DNA from: Artocarpus heterophyllus
Lineage: Eukaryota; Streptophyta; Magnoliopsida; Rosales; Moraceae
Direction: 5' to 3'
Length of the DNA: 64,000 bases
Assembly (NCBI GenBank): GCA_025403435.1
Contig: CM046333.1
Location: 32,075,521-32,139,520 of the forward strand
Shown here: one piece after another, positions 1-12,650 of the stretch
How the letters are laid out: each line of letters begins with the position of its first letter
How positions within the stretch are numbered: the first letter of the stretch is position 1
Position numbers and translations under genes: made by a program
Notes under the pieces: model-generated
Told to the model about the DNA's origin: nothing
Database searches by the model: none
The model's input: only the letters and a program-made list of their open reading frames with translations

Positions 1-275
1 GTCGCTGATAGTCTTTTTTATTTATATTTCTAAAATTGCAATTAAATGTCTTTTGCTTTGATTTTAATTTAAATTATATTTTTATTGAAAAACATTTTTA
101 AATTTTATAAATTAAACAATAATTAACTAATTAATGGAATAATAATTAATATCAAGTAACATAACATAAAATACAACATAACTTCATAAAATAAAATAAA
201 ATAAAATAATGTGCATGGTCTAATAACATGTAAAAAATAAAAGTGACACAAGTATATTATACAAAATGTCTAATT

Positions 276-2000
276 TCATAAGTTTACATTTTCTTCATCT
301 TCTTTCTCTTCTTCTTTAACATGAGGGACTCTAGACACCGGAGATGGAGGTATGTTGATAGTGATTCCAGGCTTAGTTTGCCTCAATTGATTAACTAGCT
401 CCACGTTGCTAGTAAACATTTGTGTGAACCAATACTTTTGCACTTTTAGAGACAATTGGGTATGCCCTGATTGTGAACCAAAAAATGAGGAACTGGAACC
501 CAACTCTTTCTGACTCAGTCATGGTCTCACTTTGGTTCGATGACTCTTGCATGTCCCCAGCACATTTGCAAGTAGAGCAATCTCGTTTATGGCAAGGGCT
601 ATAGAGGCGGGTGCAACCTGTGTCGCCTGCATTTATCTTTCTTGAACCATTTGGCCATATAATTAAAAGTGAGGAAAATTTTATTAATGAATGAATAAAA
701 TAGTTATGCAGTAAGATTTTATTTAAAGAGAAGTTTATAGTTCACTCACATGTGCAGCCTCCGCAGCCTTATTCACCCAACACCTACCCGACGAAAATGT
801 TAAGTATGCCAGTTATCAATCAAATAAAAATAATCATATCCAATAAAAATACATAGAGTATCTTACATTTCTGTAGCGATGCTATGATTAAGAAACTTGC
901 CCCTGAAAGGTTGACCATTTTCACTTCTTTGCCGTTTACAACATTCGTTTCTGATCGAGCCTGTAAAATAAGTTATACTTTTACTATGCATTTTACTTAC
1001 TCAAAACATATTAAAAAATATTGATGGGGAAACTAACCTTAAATGCTGGTGATGCAAACTGCTCACAACATTTATGCTGGTCTTCCCTCCTCTTCATGGT
1101 TTTTGGCATGACGTTTGGCCCTTTTGTCTTGTAGTGCCTATTTAGATCATTCTTTCAGTCACGATAGCACTTTTGGGCCCCTTGGTTGATGTAAGCCCTC
1201 ATCTTAGGCGTCAGCTTGATTTGAAACCACTCTTGCATTTTAAAAATAAGTTATACTAACAAATAATATGAAAACATAAAAAAATTGAATTGATAAAAAA
1301 GGTATTAGTGTCATGCGGTTGGAGATCTTGTTGTAGTGAGAGGCTACACAATCCCTCATATTCACTCCAATGGTGCTTTTAAAACATGCACCAAACTCCC
1401 CAATGGCCTTCATCGTGTCCTCCTTCCAATTAAGCTATACTGGGTACTCTACATTTTTTGCCACCTACTTGGTGATGTCTATCACCCTGAACTTTCCCTA
1501 ATCCTATGGCTTGATGAAGTTGACATTGTATATATAAGGTTTATGAAATAAATAAAATCAATAAGAATGTGAAAAAAAACATAAATAATTCTGAATTCAT
1601 ACCTGACTAACATTGGAATGGTTGTGTCGTCTCATGTCCTGGTAAGGGCTCAGCTCCCTTAGTTGATCTTGTACATGTAGCAACCTTGGTAGACATGCTA
1701 CATGTCGGTAGTAAAAAATAAGATCAATTTATGCATTATATTTTGAAATGATTGTTACTATAAGTTTCAATGTTTATTAGATGAATACAATATAAAAAGG
1801 ACTCAATCATCATTAGTGCTAGTGTAAGCAGTGTGATCGGAAGAAGCTTGTTCATCGTCTTCTTCCTCAACTTCATACTCAGACATCTCGTCATAAACAT
1901 ATTCCTCAATTGTGTCATCGACCTCAACATGTCATCGATCTCTATTGTGTCATCATCGTCAATGAAACCCATGTTGTCCCATCAGGACTTTACAAAGAGA
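276..2000 (-). pseudogene. Decayed CACTA (Ptta/En-Spm type) transposase-like gene
   Basis: Minus-strand reading from about 2000 down to 276 gives scattered exon-like pieces typical of the plant CACTA accessory transposase family (Pfam Transposase_24-like). There is an acidic N-terminal stretch (around 1930-1800, MSEYEVEEEDDEQ), a middle block with MKAIGEFGACFKS and MRDCVASHYNKIS (1420-1320), then WFQIKLTPKMRAYINQGAQ (1240-1170), KTKGPNVMPKTMKRRE, ARSETNVVNGKEV (960-910), WVNKAAEAA (about 760) and a C-terminal tail ending EEEKEDEENVNL (503-276). The order fits a single gene with introns, but several in-frame stops lie in the 1560-1400 and 1160-1130 blocks. In the family this protein accompanies element mobilisation; here it is non-functional. 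Family assignment is by recognition of block order, not by search. I did not find convincing CACTA termini. Confidence 0.5.
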
Positions 2001-2040
2001 ACATCAACATCTTCAACAACACCAGGGGCAAGTAATTAAT

Positions 2041-2700
2041 AACTAATTAATACTTAACTTTAATTATTATTATTTTTATACTCATTATCATATGAATTAT
2101 TTATTATTAATTATTAATTTCTAATTATTATTATTAATTTAATGCTTAAATAAATTTATAATTCTTAACCACTAAACTAATTAATTACTATTACTTAATT
2201 ATTACTTAAATAAATGTTAACCACTATTAATTTTAATTAATTAACTACTTAAATATTAATTAATTAATTAATTACTTAGTTTTAATTAATTAAGATTTTC
2301 ATCACTCAAATAATTATTCTTAATTTAGATTGTTCATTTTAAGATTCTTAATTTTTAAGATTATTAAACATTAAAATTTAACTATTTTTTAATTCTAATG
2401 ACAACCAAATAAGATATCTCATATAATTAAATATTCAATTAAACATATTAACAAAACCACAAATTACACAAAACCACAAATTACACACTTTACACAAAAT
2501 CATATAATTATGTAACTCATAACTCACATTACACAAATTACATATTCAACACATAATCATGTTCAATCTTCCATATAATCATATCATGTCCAATCAATCA
2601 CATAACATTATCATATTCAATTAACCACATAAGATTATTAATAAACTAACAAATAATTAATTAAAAAAATAAAATCACATTTAATCACCACAAAATCGAG
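2041..2700. other. AT-rich spacer, no gene seen
   Basis: Very AT-rich sequence with runs of TTAATTAATTAA and short near-repeats of ACACAAAACCACAAATTACAC. No coding potential is visible. It lies directly upstream of the minus-strand transposase remnant and is probably part of the same element's 5' region. Confidence 0.4.
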
Positions 2701-3330
2701 GTGATTAGAAACGAGGAGGTAGTGGCGATGGCATATGGCAACGGCAATTCCAGTTTAGTGACGACAGCGGTAGCAGCAGTGTTGGTGGTGGTGGAAACAA
2801 TGGCAGGAAAAGAGAGAGGAGTAAGAGGGAAGGAAAGACAAAGAGAAAGAGAGAAGATGTAAGGCTAGGAGGGGCTGTCAGAGTGGGGGAGGTGGTGGAC
2901 AGTGATGGAAGAGTGGGGGGGGGGGGGCGTTGGGAGCCATCGGGTGAAGGCGACAGCTAGAGGACAAAAAAAGGAAGGAGAGAGAGAAGGGCGGTGGTGG
3001 GGGAGGAAAAAAAAGGAGGGAAAGAGAAGGAGAAATACAGAAGGGGTGGGGCTAAGGGGGGCTATCAGAGTGGAGGAGGCGATGTACGGTGAAGGTGGAG
3101 TGTGGGCGACACTCGGAGCAATTGGATGGAGGCAGTGATTGGAGGAGGAAAAAAAGAAGATAGAGAAGGGCGACAGTGGGGAAGGAAAAAAGGAGGGAGA
3201 TAGAGAGGCGGTAGGGTGGAGACACATGGATCAAATGGCAATTGGTGAGGACAATCATCAAAGGCAGAGAGTTAGAGAGAGAAGAGGGTAGAGAGAGGGG
3301 TTTGTGAGAAAGTAAGGAAAAAGATCGGTT
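2700..3330. repeat. Purine-rich (GGA/GGTGG) low-complexity block
   Basis: The plus strand is dominated by GA, GGA and GGTGG words, including a long G run at about 2917-2927. Near-duplicate segments recur (for example GGGGGCTATCAGAGTGG at about 3057 resembles the stretch at 2872). Open frames on both strands here are compositional and show no domain. It sits between the transposase remnant and a subterminal-like block. Confidence 0.55.
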
Positions 3331-3399
3331 TCTAGTATAATATAATTGTCCTTGCTATAAATAGTTCCAACGATGTTGTTTCAATAAACCTTAATAATA

Positions 3400-3625
3400 T
3401 AACCTTTTAGCTACAAAATTTTAGCTGCGACATGTGTTATGGGTAAAAGTCCCAAAAAAAAAAGTTCCATTTGCCTATTGTTGCCACTTAAAATTTTAAT
3501 AAAAATTAAATTTCAACTTTTAGAGACAACTGGACAACAACTAGCAACAACTACTGTACTCTTGTGAACCCTAAGGTTTTTAGTGACAACATTTTTCATC
3601 GTTAAAAATTAATAAATACTGGCAC
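3400..3625. mobile_element. CACTA-like subterminal repeat block
   Basis: Short motifs of the type TTTTAGCTACAA, TTTAGCTGCGACATG, AGCAACAACTA and TTTTTAGTGACAAC recur in both orientations, the texture expected near the end of a CACTA element. A related string (CTTTTAGCTACAACGATG, then a GTCCC run) is found at about 31,290. No CACTA terminal inverted repeat could be read with confidence, so the boundary is not defined. Confidence 0.3.
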
Positions 3626-3629
3626 CAAC

Positions 3630-4178
3630 TGATATCTTACAAGATAGGATGATAAGATCACATTTCTATGAGTATTAATTTAGGAACTTGGGTCAAGAGT
3701 ACTCACTATTTAGTATGGGATATCAAATATTACTCAAATCCTCATTTATGATTTGTTCACATTCAGGTCCCCCATTAGAGAATTAATGGAACTTATTAAC
3801 GAAGAAATAATTAGAGAGATTATGCAGAAATCTATAAACCTAGCTTTATTTATGCATGTTTTTTGTAGAGGATATTATCACATGATAAATGATTATATCA
3901 ATGGATGATAGTGGCGCAAATCGAAGTTGATAGTTATTATTAATTTAATTTTAAGATCATTAAATTATAAGTAATCATTGGAGCCTAGATTGTATATGTC
4001 CATTGAATCTCCTTGCTAACTCGATAATATTCTTTGATATGGACTAATGAAAATTTTCTTGGATTATTTATGCATGTAGGGACATAATTGTAATTTCACA
4101 CAACAGTCCACCTGGACAATATGTGACGCCATACACATGAACTCTATGAGTCCATGTGGCACCAATTCTATGGTTTAA
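3630..4178. other. Non-coding stretch, nothing recognised
   Basis: AT-rich sequence with no coding signal. It may be the U3 side of the LTR-like remnant that follows, but no terminal dinucleotide plus target duplication could be found to show it. Confidence 0.3.
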
Positions 4179-4630
4179 GGATTCAAATATATTGTATGAT
4201 CTTCATATAATCTTTTTGTTATCTAGGTGTAGATAAATATTTTTTTTTTCAAAAGTTGAAATAGATTCTAGGACAATTATTTATTTTATGAGATAATGTA
4301 TATATATTTGAGAAAATCATAGATGAAACTTAGTTTGAAAGTTAAAATAAATAATATCTTAATTTGAATTAAAATCAGATTTCAGAAAAATACTAAATGG
4401 ATATAGGATCAAATGTATTGTATGATCTTCATGTAATCTTTTTGTTATCTACATGCAGATAAATATTTTTTTTTCAAAAGTTGAAATAGATTCTAGGACA
4501 ATTATTTATTTTATGAGATAATATATATATTTGAGAAAATCATAGAAGATACTTAGTTTGAAAGTTAAAATAAATAATATCTCAGTTTGAACTAAAATCA
4601 GATTTCAGACAAATACTAGATGGATATAGG
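4179..4630. repeat. Direct tandem duplication, unit about 227 bp
   Basis: Two adjacent copies, about 4179-4405 and 4406-4630, share the string ATTGTATGATCTTCAT near their start and CAGATTTCAGA near their end, with a few substitutions and small indels between them. A third truncated start (ATATAGGATCA) follows copy 2. Confidence 0.85.
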
Positions 4631-4637
4631 ATCACAC

Positions 4638-5117
4638 TGTTGAAGGAGGTTTTGACATGTGTCACACCGCTATTAGAGGGAGCATAACACACCTACATAC
4701 TCTGGGAGTTGGTGTGATCACACCTAGTGGGATTTGGTTTCAACTTCCAAGCCACTATATATCTATAAATAGACCTTGGAGGTTCTATTTTCAATAGACT
4801 TTTCTCTAGCCTTCATGTAGTGTTCTTTAGCATTCCCCTTTAGAGTTTAAAGAACCTCTGCTAAGGAAGGCTAGAAGGAGACAATCCAAGAGATTTTATT
4901 AGTGCCTACACACCAATTGATCTACATGGAGGAGAATAGCTAGGAAGATCTGAAGGTTTTTGAATGCTTGATCATCCAAAACTATTGCCAAACCCGTAAG
5001 TTTGCGTTTTATTCAATTATTGTATATAGCATTTTGAGAAGGATCCTAAAAGTTTAAGAAAAATTTTAAAATCCTATTTTGCTCCATTTTACATGTCTTT
5101 CTGGATTCAACCCAACA
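4638..5117 (+). repeat. Probable LTR remnant with TATA box
   Basis: The block begins TGTTGAAGG and ends CAACCCAACA, so the ends are TG..CA with a short inverted TGTTG/CAACA. It contains a clear TATA box (TATAAATAG, 4764-4772) followed by a CT-rich leader, as in plant copia LTRs. No primer-binding site follows and the five flanking bases do not match (CACAC and AATAA). It is therefore either a truncated LTR or an LTR whose left end lies further upstream, inside or beyond the tandem duplication. Confidence 0.4.
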
Positions 5118-5126
5118 AATAATCAA

Positions 5127-5146
5127 TATATGCATATATATACATA

Positions 5147-5180
<34 letters not shown>

Positions 5181-5181
5181 T
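5127..5181. repeat. AT/AC microsatellite
   Basis: Alternating TATATA/TACATA runs pass into an (AC)n run of about 24 bases ending near 5180. Confidence 0.85.
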
Positions 5182-5759
5182 AGCAATAACATCATTGTTC
5201 CACCCTAAAGCAAAGAAAATAAAAGATTACAAAAATAAATTGAAACATGTATTACCTTTTGTTTCTACTTCTCGTCTTTTTATCTGTCTTTATGTCTTTG
5301 TATTTTCTGAATTAACCTTAGATACCATTTTCTAAAACAATAATCAAAATTAAATAAATAATAAGTATTACCATTTACCATGAATTCACATGATGATAAA
5401 CAATTATTACACCCTACACATATGATTTATCATATATTCCTTATATTAAAATTTGGTTATAATAGTCACAAATAACATGTTTGCTTAAGTACATAATCTT
5501 TATAATGAAAGCAATAAGAGGACCATTATCAATACATATTCACATTATTATTTATTTATTCATTTAATTCAAAATATCTTAATCATGAATAGAATATTTG
5601 TTCCTTGTTTTATTGATCTTAACAATCTCCTACTTACCTTAAGTGAGTAAATGTGAGATATTGTGCATCCCTAAATTATCCACGTGTCTATCATAGCTTT
5701 TTGTTGTCAAGACATTCATGAATGGACAAGCTAGATTGTCCTTGGATGCTATCTTTCAA
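5182..5759. other. AT-rich spacer, no gene seen
   Basis: No coding frame, repeat or recognisable element end was found. The right part merges into the decayed pol side of the Tat-like element. Confidence 0.4.
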
Positions 5760-5879
5760 ACCTCCACATCTCCACTCACTACAAAGTTCCTAATGATATG
5801 CCTGTTTGGACAAAATGTCAGTCAGACACATTTGTTGTTAAATCTATGAAAAAGTGTGTCTAGATGGGGACCAGGACAG

Positions 5880-6508
5880 CTCCACCTATCTTGACTTGAT
5901 CATATGCCTATTTGGATAGAATGTCAGCCAATTTTCCATTGTCAATGAGGACTCGACATATTGTGTTGTTGGAAATCTTAAGCTCGTAGACCAGAGCATA
6001 ATTATGTAGATAAAGGAGATTGTCAGCCTCTTCTTCCATGAATGTTATTGACATGTCTTCTTGTCGGTACACCTTATTGATGTGCTCAAACATGTTTTCA
6101 TATAATCTCTCCAACCGACCACCCTAGCCTCCCAGGAATATGTTCTTTAACTACATCATATGTCCCTAGCAACTGGCTCACAGAATATCATATGCATGAT
6201 GTTCGAGGAATCCGAGGCATTCATACCATTGTCGGGAGTACCCTAGATTTGTCGCCTTGGCTGGTCTTCTTGGGCTTGCTGATCGTTTCTCCAGCCATCA
6301 TTCCAAAGGGCTAGTACTTGATTAACCAACTCACTTTGATGGTCATTCCAGACAAAGGCCTAGATTTGATTACTAAGTTAGTTGCACTCTCTTGTCATAT
6401 CACCGATGGCCTTGTGAAATTGCAATATTTGTTTTGATTTCTTTTGCTCGATTTCCTTTTAGCAGAGGAGGATCAGTTTGCAAGTTTTGGTTAACAGTGT
6501 ACGTGTGA
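5880..6508 (-). pseudogene. Tat-like gag end and aspartic-protease remnant
   Basis: The frame at 6114-5908 contains ITFMEEEADNLLYLHNYA followed by CRVLIDNGKLADIL. This matches the plant Tat/Athila-type protease block in which a 'HNDALV' stretch precedes 'RVLIDNGSSADIL'; the expected SS after DNG is KL here. Upstream (6508-6400) are residues of the gag C-terminal part (LQTDPPLLKGNRAKE). Downstream of ADIL the frame soon meets stops. The protease would normally process the gag-pol polyprotein in virus-like particles, but nothing here can be functional. The block ends on the left without an RT domain. Confidence 0.6.
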
Positions 6509-7949
6509 GTTATTGTTAGACATGTATGCTCTAAGGAGTAAAAATGTAATACGTTTTTGGAGACATTTTTATCAATAAAGAATTTATTCATTTATATATA
6601 CCAAATATTGTCCTCTTTACGTTCATATTTGTTGAATGTATGATAAGCAAACAGTAGTCTGAGACTGTCAGTCTAAACCTTAAGAGTTGGGCATATGATG
6701 GGATGATTATGCGGTAGACACGACTCTCAAGGTGATGGTCTAAAATATATGATCCGCAATCGAGGGAATAAAGTTGGGCGCTTTATTCATGTAAAGATTG
6801 TTATGTTGTCTATATCCCTTTTGGGAGATGGTTTGTCTTGGCCATCGGAGTTGGACTCCGTGAATAGAAACATTGGCACGTTGTCATAGGTGACGATGTG
6901 TTGGATCGGGACATAAAGTGAATTGATTTGGATTAATAATTCTATCTTGGCAAATCGATTCACTTTAGACAATCATTTGTATTGTATCTTAATCCTGAGA
7001 TGAATAATGGGCCCGTTGTCTCGATTTGTGTCTTTTGATGTACCAATGGGTGACTCCCACATCTCTATAGTGGCATGCATGCCGGTACGTTGGAGGCATG
7101 ACTCTTGGTAGCGTAGACTTGTTATTCATAGATATGGAATCCATAGCTCCTCTTTAGGAGTAATGATATCCTCTTATATGCGTTGTCCTGTAATTGAAAA
7201 ACTGGAGCGCTCAACCATTTGGATACATAGGTATAACCGAATGGTATACTATCTTTGCATGGTAAGTTTTCTAATGGTGAGACAATGGAACGTAAGATAA
7301 AAATAATCGGGAAGGTAAGACAGAACTTGTCCTTAAGCTGATTATGGATGATCATATGGGGATGCGATACACTATGATATGTCATGGAGACTTAGCTACA
7401 CGAGCTTCGTAATTCTATAAAGTTCGAGAGTGCAGCTCCAAGCTTTTAGTGGAGTAGCGTTGGAGTTGATAATTGTGAAATGTATATCTAGGATATTGGG
7501 TTTCATAATTATCATGAGCTTGAACTTTATAGGTCCATTTTGGTCCCCTTTGCTAGCTCACAAAATCCTGTAACGACACGGCGTGCTTTTCCAATAATTG
7601 GTGACTTATGTCGAATTTATCAGATTGGTTTAAAATTTATAAGAATCAAATAATTCATGTCTGTTTATCGGTTGAATTAATTATGTAAGAAATTAGTTCA
7701 AGATGAACTTGTTGAATTATGGCATTCGGATAATTCTTGTCTGTTTATCGGTTGTTTTAATTTTGGACAATTAGAACAAGATAAACTTGTAGAATTATTG
7801 TGAATTGATTTATTTTCTTAGAGATTATCTTGATAAAGTTTGTTTTGATTAGATATCTTTTCTATTGGGCTATTTGAATCAAAACTGAGACTTTATCCTT
7901 TAGAATCTCGGGTGGAAAATAAAAGATTCGCGGAGATTTTTTTCTCGGC

Positions 7950-8030
7950 AGTTTGGCCTGCCTATCAGAAAGTTCGGCCTGCCGAACTGGCCAGTTCGGC
8001 CTGCCTATCACACAGTTCGGCATGCCGACC
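7950..8030. repeat. TTCGGCCTGCCGAA-type array (4 units) in solo LTR
   Basis: Four units spaced about 20-25 bp: TTTGGCCTGCC, TTCGGCCTGCCGAAC, TTCGGCCTGCC and TTCGGCATGCCGACC. The best unit has 6-bp arms TTCGGC/GCCGAA around a CT centre. The same motif occurs in LTRs of other families in this window. Confidence 0.9.
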
Positions 8031-8147
8031 GCGACAGTTAAGATTACGCGTTTTTCACGCGTATCTTATCAGATATTGATCCGAACTTGATTCTGTTTCG
8101 ATTTTTGAGACCTAATCTGATATGGACTGACCCCAAGGACCAATAGG

Positions 8148-8156
8148 TATAAAAAG
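8148..8156 (+). promoter_or_regulatory. LTR TATA box
   Basis: TATAAAAAG lies inside the solo LTR, about 400 bp before the LTR's right end, at the position expected for a U3/R boundary. Confidence 0.6.
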
Positions 8157-8552
8157 GGAGTGAGTCTAATGATTTACTCAGATCAATTTGAGAGATTAAG
8201 AGTGATACTCTTCTAGTGAGCATCTGAAAACTCCCTGAGAGCTTTTGTTCACAAATCACGAACACTAGCTTTGGGTTCTCTCTATTGGTTGGAAGGAGAG
8301 TCACTAGTGGAAGAGCTGTACGTGTGAGCCCACACTCACTCCGGTTGTGGATAGAGAATAGCAAAGAAGACCAGTTGGTTGAGGCTCTTCTAGAACGTTA
8401 CTTCTCTACACAGGTCGCGGAGGTTCTTTGGCACACTGAGGTTAGTAAGATCTGTTTAATTTATACATATAACATGTCAAACTTGTGTTTTGGAAAATAC
8501 TCTGATGAAAAAATTTTAAAATTCCGCTGCACACTTTGTTTCCAACAGTTAT

Positions 8553-9117
8553 TTCCTTCTTTCTTAACTTGGAGGCCATGAAAGCTACAAAAAGGGCATC
8601 AAACAACTGTTGGGAGGAGCCCATTGTACCCACTTCAATTCGCTGAAACGACTGCCAAGGTAGTTTAGTAAGAGTAAGTGAAAAGCCTTATACATCATGA
8701 CATCTCTTGCATTCTATAGAAGCATGTGTCCTTGTAAGTCTCCAAGTACTCATCAACATCCGTTGTACCATCGTAAGTTGGTATCTAAGGGATCTTGAAC
8801 TTGTTTGGCATAGGAGCTCTTTTGATCATCGTTGTAAAAGGTGGGTTATTCACCCTAGTATCGTCAACGTCATAAAGTTGATTGATGGGTTGATCAATTT
8901 TCCTTTGGAGGTTCCAAAATTTCTAGATGTTTATGTCTTGGGTAACTCCACTTGGTATAAGACATCCTTTTCTTGGTGACCTTTGGCTTGCTCGACTACT
9001 TGTCCATGAGCTAAACTGATGCCTCAACAGCCAAACTGGTTAAAAATAGAAGTTTGGGATCACTCTAAAGGATTGGCCTGACCTTCTTGTGCTGGCTTTT
9101 AGTCATCATCTCCTCCC
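8553..9117 (-). pseudogene. Tat-like gag remnant
   Basis: On the minus strand the frames give NPPFTTMIKRAPMPNKFK, then YDGTTDVDEYLETYKD, then TMGSSQQLFDALFVAFMAS. These match the conserved order of plant Tat-type gag: a 'LPDKFKMP' block, 'YDGTTDPDEHLETF', and 'SIGSFEQLAELFVAHF'. Stops and at least one frameshift separate the blocks. The reading continues across the solo LTR at 6514-8547 and, on the other side, across 9123-12,645, which shows that both LTRs inserted into this gene. The gag product would form the particle shell; this copy is dead. Confidence 0.6.
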
Positions 9118-9122
9118 AGTAC

Positions 9123-12100
9123 TGTAATGCCCCTTATGAACGTCACAATAATAGTTACTTTTACCGTTAATAACATTATTTAAAGACATGGATATATTTT
9201 TTTCTTTAAAAACTGCTTACTAGATTTAACTTTTCCTCCTTGGTTAACCTGACGGAACACCAAAGGCATTCAGCTAACCAATCACCTACAAAAAATAGTT
9301 TACAAAAAACTAATATTTAATAAATACAAACTCACACATATAATACAAGCACTCTTAATATCTAATTAAACAACTAATTAAGACTTATTATGAAGAAATG
9401 TACTATATAGCGTATTCTTTAATGCATAACCTATGAAACTAAAAATCTAAAACACAAATTACATTTAATAAAATATAAGTTTAAAAAAACATATCACAAA
9501 TAGAACTGAGTCTCAAACAAATAAAAATACGAAACATAATATATTAAATTTTGTTTGAGTTTAAATTCCTATCATGACATGACTCCATTTTCAATCCAAA
9601 GCCCCTTGCACACATGCCCATCATTATCTTCCATCCTAGTCAACCTGTATTTACCCTTATCTGCAACATGACATAAACTAAGTAAGCATAAGCATAGTAA
9701 GTACACATTCCTATTTCATAGCATACAACATTTCATAAAAATCATTACATAACATCGTAATCATAATCACAGTAGTGCATGGGATATATGTTTATGTAGA
9801 ACATATCTTTTCATTTAAACTTCCATATTAAAATATTATTCATTTTATCTTTAGGGGCCCAAGCGTCGCACCATTAACATCGTAGGCGCGCCGTCATGAA
9901 GGAAGTAGGGTAGCTAGTCCCAAACCAAACATGACAAGTCTAAACCTTATGGGACATCATAAATATAAACATAGGATGCGCAACGCTTAATTAAGTGATA
10001 CATATACATATATATAAGCTTTATTTGCAAACTTGTCATTAACCATAAAAGCATAAACATCAAAATATCCTTAGGAAAATTCATCATAAAAGGTCTTACA
10101 ATAAGAATATTATATCAGAAACTTTTGATTATAGAACATTGCTTAAATTTTCATAAACTTTATTATGTTGCAGGTGAGAATGTACTTACTTGACTTGCTT
10201 GCTTACTAAACTTTAAATTGGGTGATCTAATTGTGGTTCTCGGTGTGCTCGCCTTTTGGAGCGTTCATGTCAACCATTCATATAATACATGAAATTAATA
10301 TTCATGTTCATAATATCATTTAATATCATGTTATATCATCATACATCATTCTTAATGAAACAAAGCATTTTTGAGTTACAAACATGCACTTAGAGTCAAG
10401 AAATATAAAGACAAAAAACTTGACCTTTAAGCACTTAGAAAAATTAATCTCAACTTATAAGCATGAATAAAGTGTAAAATTTCTTCCATAACATAGCTAA
10501 CATATAAAAATGTTACTCAAATTTTCCTCTTGAAAATATTAATGCAAAATACATTTTTTCAATTTTTAAAACTTTCAAGTAAATCTGTCAGTCACAAAAA
10601 CTGACCTTTAAGGATTCATAACCCTATGTCTTTCAAATCACATTCAATTAGAACATAAAAATTTGTAGGAATAAAATTAACTTATACATATAACACTTAG
10701 ATTTTTCTTTAGCCATAAAAATTTCATTTGATAATTTAAATAAATAGCATAATCAATACTACAAAATCTACCAGCAAAGCCCTGGTAGTGAGTAGTCTTA
10801 ATTAAAAATTATGGATTAAATTATTTATGATATAAAATAATTTATAAAAATTGCTACACATAATAGAGACATAAAATCATGACATATTAAAAATTCAGCT
10901 CCAAATAAATTCAGAATTATTCAAAACACATGTTTGAATTTAGGGTTAATATTGGCATCAGACATGTTAAACAGCGACAAGTTTCGTTCAAATATTTTTA
11001 TAAAATCAAATATGTATGATATGCTTATGAAATTTTTATGTGAATGTTTAACATATAAATAAATACTAAGAAAATAATAAATCATCTAAAATACATTTAA
11101 AAGTATAATTTATTATCTCATGAATTATATAGAGTATATCATGCAAGCATTTATAACCACCGAGTACTTGATGATTAACGAATGTTATCTTAAAATATAA
11201 TAAAGATATGAAGTTAAAAATTTATAAAACTGAGTTAACATATCAACAATAAATTATTATTTTTTATAGAACCAAAAGATACCTTTTGTCCCATAAAATA
11301 GACTCTACAATACACAAATACAAATCCGCCAATAAATAAAATTTCATGAGCAATGTTTGATTGAAAGCTTGTAACCTTAAAAATATATTGAATGAAAATT
11401 TATAAAAAATTCCAAACATTCGTAACATATATATACATATCATTTCCAAAAATCGCAGTAAAATAAAATCATTTGAATTTGAAACATTAACGGTAATCTT
11501 ACCAAATAAATGAAAATATTCTCATATCATATTCCAATGACAAAAATTATGTTAAATTTGTACCAAACTTACACAACCCTAAAAATCAAATATAACATGA
11601 ACATCACAAAATTAAACATTCTCAAAAATTAAAATCATCACGTTCATGTCATGTTATAAAAATTCAACAATTGAAACCAAAGTTGCATATTTTAATTTGA
11701 CAACATACCTCAAATTTCAACCTAATCATACCAAACAATCATAACTATAAATACATTTGATAACATAACCAAAACATTATACACGTAAATAAATTCATAC
11801 CCTGTGTTCTTGAATTCTTTGAGAGAGAAAATATTGAAGAAAACAAAATTCTAAACTAAAGATATGTGAGGTTTAGAGAAGAAAAAAAGAGCATTTAGAG
11901 GAATATGAGAAAAGATAGAGGCAAGAAAAATAGATAGGAATAATATGTATACTTAAAGCCACATATTTATAGGCATAAGTAAACTTAGTCCTAGTTTAAT
12001 TTGGTTTCTCTCTTTTTTTTTTTTTTTTTTTTTTTCTATTTCCTTCACGTCAACTCCAGTACATATGTGTATATATGTTATATGTACAACATTTTTTTTA

Positions 12101-12645
12101 AAAAAATACTTTCCTAGTTACACGTTTTTATCTTAAAATGATGTAATGTAATATAATATAATATAATGATCTATAATACATAATTAGTTATATACAACAA
12201 TAATGTTTGCTCCCATGACCCCAAAAAATATTAATTTCTACATTATTCTTTTGGACATTTTATACTATCGAGTTTCTTAATGTCATAATAAAAATATTAC
12301 ACATGTAATTATTATGAAATCACAAATGTTATAAAAAAAAAAGAAAATAAGCGATAAAATTTATGTCATTGCCAAGAATATAACTCTAGGGCATATATAA
12401 CTCCAGTGTATTATAAAGATTATAAATTTAGAGCAAGTTAAAACTCTTAAAAAGTTAAATACTTTATGCTTATCATCGTTTTTGACATAAACATCCTAAG
12501 CATATCGATCCCTCGTGATAGTCACCTATAATATTACTAAACAAAAAGTTAATTTACTTAACATAAATAATAAGAATACTTAAAATATCATATTCTAACG
12601 TTAAATTAACATAAGTGTCTGTAAAAGAAAACAACAGGTGTTATA
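9123..12645 (-). repeat. Solo LTR, 3523 bp, TSD AGTAC
   Basis: On the plus strand it starts TGTAATGCCCC and ends GGTGTTATA. On the minus strand this reads TATAACACC...GGGGCATTACA. The bases before (9118-9122) and after (12,646-12,650) are both AGTAC. Internal blocks match, in reverse orientation, the solo LTR at 37,972-40,918; for example, CATGACAAG/GGACATC and GGTTTGGGA/AACTACCC lie around the same spacing at 9900-9960 and 39,860-39,930. A TATA-like TATAAATA (minus) is at 11,964-11,971, and a T-run of about 29 lies near 12,010. No coding sequence is present. Unlike its relative it carries no TTCGGCCTGCCGAA array. Confidence 0.85.
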
Positions 12646-12650
12646 AGTAC

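Larger units (their letters stand above)
6514..8547 (+). repeat. Solo LTR, 2034 bp, TSD GTTAT
   Basis: It starts TGTTAGACATG and ends TTTCCAACA. The five bases before (6509-6513) and after (8548-8552) are both GTTAT, a perfect target-site duplication. No coding sequence, PBS or PPT lies inside, so this is a solo LTR left by LTR-LTR recombination. A TATA box (TATAAAAAG) is at 8148-8156. About 120-200 bp upstream of it (7950-8030) are four copies of a TTCGGCCTGCC motif. The host sequence on both sides is the Tat-like gag on the minus strand. Lineage is probably Ty1/copia from terminal sequence and architecture, but there is no coding evidence. Confidence 0.88.

Noticed and set aside
2865..3261. 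Overlapping open frames of 69-120 codons on both strands
   Set aside because: They result from purine-rich low-complexity DNA (Ser/Pro/Leu on one strand, Gly/Arg/Lys on the other). No domain is seen.
4638..5117. Complete solo LTR
   Set aside because: TG..CA ends are present but the flanking five bases do not match, so it is reported only as an LTR-like remnant.
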